From the NCBI GenBank assembly GCA_012521455.1, contig JAAYMJ010000359.1, positions 1-5,949 on the forward strand: a DNA stretch of 5,949 bases. Direction: 5' to 3'. Below, in pieces: positions 1 to 5,949 of this stretch. The translations under genes were made by a program, and so were the position numbers. Position 1 is the first letter of the stretch. Each line of letters opens with the position of its first letter. The DNA comes from Clostridiaceae bacterium (GTDB lineage Bacteria; Bacillota; Clostridia; UMGS1883; JAAYMJ01). Under the pieces are notes generated by a model that saw only the letters and a list, made by a program, of their open reading frames with translations, did not search any database and was not told the DNA's origin.

Positions 1-1187
1 AAAGCTTTGCCCCGAACAACGAATACGCAAAGCCAAAAGTTAAAAAAAGAATTATCAAAGATTTGGAAAACGTGTATTATCCCGACAAATTCATTGTGCC
101 GTATATGGATATAGTACATGACCGCATAATGCTTGAGGTTTTCCGCGGCTGTATCAGGGGCTGCCGTTTTTGCCAGGCGGGCATGATTTACAGGCCCGTG
201 CGGGAAAAAAGCCCAAAGCGGCTATTAAGTGACGCTAAAAAGCTTATTGAGTCCACAGGGTATGAGGAAATTTCCCTATCGTCATTAAGCACAAGCGATT
301 ACACCGGTTTTAAAGAACTGGCGGAAAAACTATTGTGTGTAACCGAAAGCGAAAAAATCAATATGTCCCTGCCCTCCCTGCGTGTGGACAATTTTTCTTT
401 GGAATTAATGGACAAGGTCCAAAAGGTGAGAAAAAGCTCAATAACTTTGGCCCCTGAGGCGGGAAGCCAAAGGATGAGGGATGTTATAAACAAGCAGGTA
501 ACAAAAAAAGATTTATTAAAGAGCGCCGAACTGGCATTCCGCGGCGGGTGGACAAGCATAAAGCTTTACTTTATGATAGGGCTTCCCTATGAGACATTAG
601 AGGATGTTGTGGAAATCGCAAATTTGGGAAAAGAAGTGGTGGATGTTTTCTACACCCTTCCGAAAGAAGAGCGCAAAAGGGGCGTTAATGTAACTTTGAG
701 CGTTTCTTCCTTTGTGCCAAAGCCCTTTACCCCTTTCCAGTGGGCAAGGCAGAATACAATTGAAGAACTTCATGAAAAACAGATGGCGGTTAAGAAAAAC
801 ATTAAATCAAAACACATTAAATACAACTACCACGAAAGCAAATTAAGCGTCCTTGAAGGGGTTTTCGCCCGCGGGGACAGAAGGCTTGGAAAAGTTCTTT
901 TAAAAGCCCATGAATTAGGCGCCAAATTTGACTCGTGGAATGAAGGTTTTGACATGGAAAAATGGGAGAAGGCGTTTTTAGAGTGCGGCATGGATTACAG
1001 CTTCTACACCCGCGAAAGAAGCTATGAGGAAATTCTCCCGTGGGATTTTATAGATATCGGGATTACAAAGAAGTTTTTGCAAAGTGAAAACGAGCGGGCA
1101 AAGAACGCCCAGACAACGCCAAACTGCAGGGTAAAATGCGCATCCTGCGGCGCAGCGGTTTTCGGAGGGGGTGTGTGCTTTGAGTAA
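1..1187 (+). CDS. Radical SAM protein, TIGR03960-like (5' end outside window)
   Basis: This is the C-terminal part of a radical SAM enzyme of unknown reaction. The frame is open from base 3 with no stop, and the residues before the TTG at 63 continue the family's pre-catalytic segment, so that TTG is internal and the gene starts left of the window. The [4Fe-4S]/SAM motif CxxxCxxC is intact, with Cys codons at 150, 162 and 171 (RGCIRGCRFCQAG). Further family blocks are TLAPEAG (444-464) and KLYFMIGLPYE (561-593). Full-length relatives have an N-terminal B12-binding-like domain, which would lie outside. The C-terminus carries a second cysteine cluster (codons at 1125, 1137, 1146, 1176), possibly for another metal or Fe-S centre; the last Cys is separated by an unusual AAVFGGG stretch. 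The gene overlaps its usual partner by 8 bp. Family membership is confident; substrate is unknown. Confidence 0.93.
   Translation, partial: SFAPNNEYAKPKVKKRIIKDLENVYYPDKFIVPYMDIVHDRIMLEVFRGCIRGCRFCQAGMIYRPVREKSPKRLLSDAKKLIESTGYEEISLSSLSTSDYTGFKELAEKLLCVTESEKINMSLPSLRVDNFSLELMDKVQKVRKSSITLAPEAGSQRMRDVINKQVTKKDLLKSAELAFRGGWTSIKLYFMIGLPYETLEDVVEIANLGKEVVDVFYTLPKEERKRGVNVTLSVSSFVPKPFTPFQWARQNTIEELHEKQMAVKKNIKSKHIKYNYHESKLSVLEGVFARGDRRLGKVLLKAHELGAKFDSWNEGFDMEKWEKAFLECGMDYSFYTRERSYEEILPWDFIDIGITKKFLQSENERAKNAQTTPNCRVKCASCGAAVFGGGVCFE
1164..1171 (+). promoter_or_regulatory. Ribosome binding site for the DUF2344 gene
   Basis: GGAGGGGG lies within the last codons of the radical SAM gene. It is 8 nt before the TTG at 1180 (11 nt if only GGAGG is counted) but only 2 nt from, or overlapping, the in-frame GTG at 1171. 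Spacing therefore favours TTG 1180 as the start and suggests translational coupling with the upstream gene. Confidence 0.7.
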
Positions 1188-1804
1188 GTATTCATTCAGG
1201 TATGAAAAAACGGGCCTTGCAAAATATATCTCCCACCTGGATTTTGTTAGGGCCATAAACCGTGCCTTGAGAAGGGCCCATATTCCGGTAAAGTATTCCC
1301 AAGGCTTTAACCCCCACAGCCTCCTTTCTTTTGGAATGCCGCTGCCTGTGGGATACACTAGCGTGTGCGAAATTTTTGAGGCCGAGCTTGAGCGGGATAT
1401 GGATGAAAATTTGATAATGGAAAAACTAAACAGCACCCTGCCTGACGGGATTAGGATTTTGGAAGTTTCAAAAGTCTGCCCCGATATTAAAAAAATCAGG
1501 TACGCAAAATATATTATAAAGCCTGAGTTTATGCCAGGGAAAGATTTTGTGAAGTCCTTTTTGGAAAATGACACAATAGTGATTGACAAAAAAACCAAAA
1601 GCGGGATAAAGGAGAAGGACATTAAAAAGGACATCAGGGAAATAAATTTATGCGGCACTTTCATTGAAATGGTGCTTTCCGCCTCAAATACCGCCTATTT
1701 AAAGCCCGACGTGGTGGCGGCCGCGTTTAAAAAATACGGGTTTGATTTGGGTTTTTGCCAGTATGAAAGGGTTATGTTTTTTGATGAAAATTTAAACAAA
1801 ATAT

Positions 1805-1806
<2 letters not shown>
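1180..1806 (+). CDS. Radical SAM-associated protein, DUF2344/TIGR03936 family
   Basis: This 208-residue protein belongs to the family that is encoded beside, or fused to, the TIGR03960-type radical SAM enzyme. Its biochemical role is not known; partner or substrate-presenting function for the upstream enzyme is an inference from that linkage. The conserved N-terminal block is clear: TG at 11-12, SHLD at 18-21, an arginine-rich helix at 24-32, then YSQGFNPH (39-46), LSFG and LPVG to residue 58. The rest is more variable, as in relatives, with a final family-like block (LSASNTAYLKPDVV, nucleotides about 1675-1716). No signal peptide or membrane segment is visible, so it is probably cytosolic. 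TTG 1180 was chosen because of ribosome-binding-site spacing and because MSKYSFRYEKTG matches the usual beginning; GTG 1171 would add three residues. It ends in TAG, 9 bp before ligA. Confidence 0.9.
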
Positions 1807-3810
<2,004 letters not shown>

Positions 3811-3813
3811 TAG

Positions 3814-3819
3814 AAAGGG
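3814..3819 (+). promoter_or_regulatory. Ribosome binding site for the ABC transporter gene
   Basis: AAAGGG lies 8 nt before TTG 3828 in the short gap after ligA. It is a moderate Shine-Dalgarno match at good spacing and supports TTG as the real start. The next in-frame ATG lies 27 codons in, within the first membrane helix. Confidence 0.55.
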
Positions 3820-3827
3820 CGGTTTAG

Positions 3828-5543
3828 TTGAGGCTAGTTTTTAAGGTTTTAAAATCGGCTAAAAAGTATTATAAGCATCTTATCTTGTCCCTTTTCTTCC
3901 TTTTGGTGATGAATATAACCCAGCTGGTTTCACCCCAGATTATAAGGAAATTTTTAAATTTAATTGAAGTCAGGGATGAAAGATTGCTTGAAAAATCAAT
4001 TTATTATGCCCTGCTTTATTTGCTAGTGTGCTTTCTTTCATCCTTTTCCACGGGCATGCGTACATATCTTTCCCACGTTGCGGCGTGGAATTATGTGCAC
4101 GATATCAGGGTAAAGCTTTATGACCACATACAGCGGCTGTCTTTAAAGTTTTACCATGACAAGCAGACAGGGCAGCTTATGAGCAGGATTTTGTCGGACA
4201 CTTCCGTCATGGAGTTGTTTATCGCCCATGCGGCCCCTGAAATATTAAACGACTTTATATTATTAATCGGGGTTTTGGTTATTCTATTTACCATGAATAA
4301 AATTTTAGCCATCACCTCCGTTTTGGTCGTGCCCTTTATTTTCGGCGCGGTATGGGTGTATTCAAAAAAAGTGCGCCCCCTTTTTAAAGACGCCCACCAA
4401 AAATTCGGGGAATTATCCGCTTGTGTTCAGGACAATATTTCAGGGATTAAGGAAATCCAGGTTTTTAACAGGCAGGATTTTGAGTTTGACAGGGTTTGGG
4501 GAATTTCCAACGAGGACAAGAATTTGCGCCTGGACGCGTTAAAGAAAAGCGCCATGTGCCACCCTTCAATAAACTTTTTCAACCGTTTAGGCACCGTTTT
4601 TGTAATCGCTGTGGGCGGTATTTTGGCAGCGCGCGGCCAAATTCAGGGGTCCGAGATTGTGGCCTTTGTGCTTTACCTAAACGTGTTCTTCCAGCCCATC
4701 AACGACTTTGCCCGTCTTTCTGAAGACTTGCAAAATTCATTGGCCGCGGCGGAGAGGGTTTTTGAACTCCTTTCAGAAGAAAGCGATGTCAAGGAAAAGG
4801 AAAACGCCATTGACATTGGAAGGTGCAAAGGCAATATTGAGTTTAAAAACGTATGCTTTTCCTACCGTGATAACGTGCCTGTGTTAAAGGATTTAAACCT
4901 TTCCATAAAAGAGGGCCAGACAATAGCGTTAGTAGGCCCCACAGGGGTTGGGAAAACCACAATCGCAAGCTTAATAGCAAGGTTTTATGACCCGACCAGC
5001 GGGCAAATTCTCTTGGACGGGCACGATTTAAGGGATATTTCCCTTGCGTCCTTGCGGGACAACATCAGCATGGTGCTTCAGGATGTGTTTTTATTCAACG
5101 GCACGGTTGCCGAAAACATTGCTTATGGTTCTGAAAACGTCACAATGGAAGATATAAAAAGGGCCGCGAAAATCGCAAACGCCGACGAATTCATTGAAAA
5201 GATGGACAACGGCTATGACACCATTATCGGCGAGCGGGGCATAAAGCTTTCAGGCGGGCAAAAGCAAAGGATATCAATCGCGAGGGCAATTTTGAGAAAC
5301 CGCCCCATTTTGATTTTGGACGAGGCCACCGCGGCGGTTGACAACACAACGGAAAGGCTAATTCATGAGGCCATTGACAATGTGATAAAAGATAAAACCA
5401 CAATAATTATCGCCCACCGCTTATCCACCATCAAAAACGCGGATAAAATCGCGGTGATACAAGACGGCAATATTGCCGAAATCGGCACCCATGATGAATT
5501 GATTAAGAAAAACGGGATTTACGCGTCATTATATAATGAATAA
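3828..5543 (+). CDS. ABC exporter half-transporter (fused permease and ATPase)
   Basis: This 571-residue protein has the standard bacterial exporter layout, with a membrane domain followed by an ATPase domain, as in MsbA/BmrA-type multidrug or lipid exporters. Six membrane helices are visible at about residues 17-38, 56-76, 136-154, 157-178, 248-270 and 275-295. The ATPase domain has every catalytic element: A-loop Tyr346, Walker A GPTGVGKT (370-377, Lys376), Q-loop Gln418, signature LSGGQ (474-478), Walker B ILILDE (494-499, Glu499) and the switch His530. It should hydrolyse ATP and work as a dimer. No second half-transporter gene follows (the transcript terminates directly after it), so a homodimer is likely unless a partner lies elsewhere. 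Substrate cannot be read from sequence: there is no peptidase domain or substrate-defining neighbour. The TTG start gives a short basic leader before the first helix. It lies 17 bp after ligA and is probably co-transcribed. Confidence 0.95.
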   Translation: MRLVFKVLKSAKKYYKHLILSLFFLLVMNITQLVSPQIIRKFLNLIEVRDERLLEKSIYYALLYLLVCFLSSFSTGMRTYLSHVAAWNYVHDIRVKLYDHIQRLSLKFYHDKQTGQLMSRILSDTSVMELFIAHAAPEILNDFILLIGVLVILFTMNKILAITSVLVVPFIFGAVWVYSKKVRPLFKDAHQKFGELSACVQDNISGIKEIQVFNRQDFEFDRVWGISNEDKNLRLDALKKSAMCHPSINFFNRLGTVFVIAVGGILAARGQIQGSEIVAFVLYLNVFFQPINDFARLSEDLQNSLAAAERVFELLSEESDVKEKENAIDIGRCKGNIEFKNVCFSYRDNVPVLKDLNLSIKEGQTIALVGPTGVGKTTIASLIARFYDPTSGQILLDGHDLRDISLASLRDNISMVLQDVFLFNGTVAENIAYGSENVTMEDIKRAAKIANADEFIEKMDNGYDTIIGERGIKLSGGQKQRISIARAILRNRPILILDEATAAVDNTTERLIHEAIDNVIKDKTTIIIAHRLSTIKNADKIAVIQDGNIAEIGTHDELIKKNGIYASLYNE

Positions 5544-5570
5544 AAAAAGAGCCTTTTGGCTCTTTTTTTT
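5542..5570 (+). terminator. Rho-independent terminator of the four-gene string
   Basis: A hairpin begins within the TAA stop of the ABC gene. The GC core AGAGCC/GGCTCT closes a TTTT loop (5554-5557), and the stem extends to about 12 bp through an A-run paired with a T-run. Eight Ts (5563-5570) end it. The A-run/T-run symmetry means it could also act on leftward transcripts. Confidence 0.93.
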
Positions 5571-5763
5571 CACCGTGCCGGTTTTGACGCACGCTCAATA
5601 AGCACAGGATTTAGGACTTTTTTTGAAAACAAGGGTTTTCGCTTTGCTTCTATTGTGCCAGCCCTTGCAAGGTGTGGTTTTCATATCCCCGAAAACTGCG
5701 GAATTTAATGAAAATATCTTTGCCCCCGACAACCTCAAAAAAGCAGTTAATCTACAGTTTTGT
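5571..5763. other. Intergenic segment between duplicate terminators, no supported gene
   Basis: No convincing gene is visible. Local structure includes a 6-bp hairpin GAAAAC-AAGG-GTTTTC (5625-5640), a second made from the same arms in reverse order, GTTTTC (5677-5682) with GAAAAC (5691-5696), and the palindrome CCTTGCAAGG (5663-5672). A TTGACG at 5584-5589 resembles a -35 box, but only a poor -10 (GGATTT, 5607-5612) follows at 17 bp. It could be spacer, a decayed gene, or an unrecognised small RNA ending at the second terminator. Confidence 0.4.
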
Positions 5764-5789
5764 AAAAAGAGCCTTTTGGCTCTTTTTTT
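5764..5789. terminator. Second copy of the intrinsic terminator hairpin
   Basis: AAAAAGAGCC-TTTT-GGCTCTTTTTTT forms the same core stem and TTTT loop as the terminator at 5542-5570. Rightward, seven Ts follow the core; leftward, five Ts follow. It may catch read-through from the ABC gene, end an unidentified rightward transcript from 5571-5763, or back up the terminator of the leftward gene on its right. Confidence 0.8.
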
Positions 5790-5794
5790 ATAAG

Positions 5795-5828
5795 AAAAAA
5801 TGCTGTTTGGCTTTCCAAACAGCATTTT
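5795..5828 (-). terminator. Rho-independent terminator of the leftward gene
   Basis: TGCTGTTTGG (5801-5810) pairs perfectly with CCAAACAGCA (5815-5824) around a 4-nt loop; AAAA/TTTT extends the stem to 14 bp (5797-5828). Read on the minus strand it starts inside the TAA stop of the leftward gene and ends in six Ts (5800-5795). Read rightward, the T-run after it is only four bases, so leftward use is favoured. Confidence 0.85.
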
Positions 5829-5949
5829 AAGAAAGAAGGTTAGTTAAGGTATTAAGCTGCGCTTCGTGCCTGTCTGCGATTTGGTTGCACTTTTTCTTAA
5901 GAAATGCGTCAGAACACTGGTTGGCAAAGGCTCTGTACTTTTTAACAAG
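5827..5949 (-). CDS. C-terminal fragment of a small ferritin-like/spore-coat-like protein
   Basis: The minus strand is open from the right edge to a TAA at 5829-5827, giving 40 residues: it starts LVKKYRAFANQCSDAF and ends EAQLNTLTNLLS. The 5' part lies outside the window. The fragment looks helical and amphipathic. Its spacing of KYxxxA, an acidic residue before a hydrophobic-Lys pair, and a terminal LNTLxxLL resembles the last helices of short clostridial ferritin-like proteins often labelled spore-coat proteins. In those I recall an ExxH just before LNT; here the matching positions are His and Gln (HEAQ), so metal binding is doubtful. A strong terminator overlaps the stop codon, which supports a real gene end. 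Coding status is fairly secure; the family is a recollection-based suggestion only. Confidence 0.68.
   Translation of the reverse strand, partial: LVKKYRAFANQCSDAFLKKKCNQIADRHEAQLNTLTNLLS

Larger units (their letters stand above)
5544..5789. repeat. Two identical 26-bp terminator hairpins, 220 bp apart
   Basis: The 26 bases at 5544-5569 recur exactly at 5764-5789: five As, GAGCC, TTTT, GGCTC, seven Ts. The bases outside differ (5543 is A, 5763 is T). The element is palindromic, so the copies read as both direct and inverted repeats. They bracket a 194-bp segment with no convincing gene. Confidence 0.9.

Noticed and set aside
63..65. TTG at 63 as the start of the radical SAM gene
   Set aside because: The frame stays open to the left edge and encodes family-like sequence before it, and there is no ribosome binding site upstream. 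The gene is truncated by the window.
978..1664. 228-codon open frame on the minus strand across the radical SAM/DUF2344 junction
   Set aside because: It lies antisense to two well-supported conserved genes, has no recognisable family features, and fits the frame-shadow pattern of biased codons.
4496..4723. 75-codon plus-strand open frame inside the ABC gene
   Set aside because: It overlaps the exporter's membrane-domain coding in another frame, and the exporter frame is clearly the real one.
5584..5612. Possible promoter TTGACG with 17-bp spacer
   Set aside because: The -10 position reads GGATTT, a poor match to TATAAT, and no supported gene follows. Not listed as a feature.
5623..5793. 56-codon plus-strand frame from TTG 5623 with an AGGA (5613-5616) 6 nt upstream and a hydrophobic beginning (VFALLLLC)
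   Set aside because: Its last codons read through the terminator hairpin at 5764-5789, so the transcript would end before the stop. AGGA alone is a weak signal. Worth revisiting only if a transcript is found here.
5595..5825. 76-codon minus-strand open frame in the intergenic region
   Set aside because: It would start inside the leftward gene's terminator and be read through the second terminator hairpin. No family features or ribosome binding site.

Overview
The window looks like chromosomal DNA of a moderately AT-rich anaerobic member of the Bacillota, most likely in the Clostridia. Supporting signs are strong Shine-Dalgarno sequences, TTG start codons, rho-independent terminators with long T-runs, a NAD+-dependent DNA ligase of Firmicutes type, and an uncharacterised radical SAM gene pair common in Clostridia. 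A fragment at the right edge resembles small ferritin-like/spore-coat-like clostridial proteins. This placement is inferred from sequence character and remembered family features; no search was possible.

Positions 1-5570 hold one tightly packed rightward gene string. It contains the 3' part of a radical SAM protein (open at the left edge), its DUF2344/TIGR03936-type partner (8-bp overlap), ligA (9-bp gap) and a full-length ABC exporter half-transporter (17-bp gap), and it ends in a strong intrinsic terminator. I see no promoter between these genes, so they are probably co-transcribed from a start left of the window.

Positions 5571-5826 form a short convergent intergenic region. It has a second copy of the same terminator hairpin 220 bp after the first, two small hairpins built from GAAAAC/GTTTTC, and a separate terminator serving a leftward gene. 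That gene's last 40 codons (5827-5949) run off the right edge.

Functionally the string is mixed: an uncharacterised redox/radical enzyme and its partner, essential DNA replication and repair (LigA), and membrane export. The adjacency is more likely chromosomal packing than a pathway. I found no CRISPR array, transposase, tRNA, rRNA, phage gene or toxin-antitoxin pair. The parts least explained by known biology are the radical SAM/DUF2344 pair with its unusual downstream neighbours, and the duplicated-terminator segment at 5544-5789.
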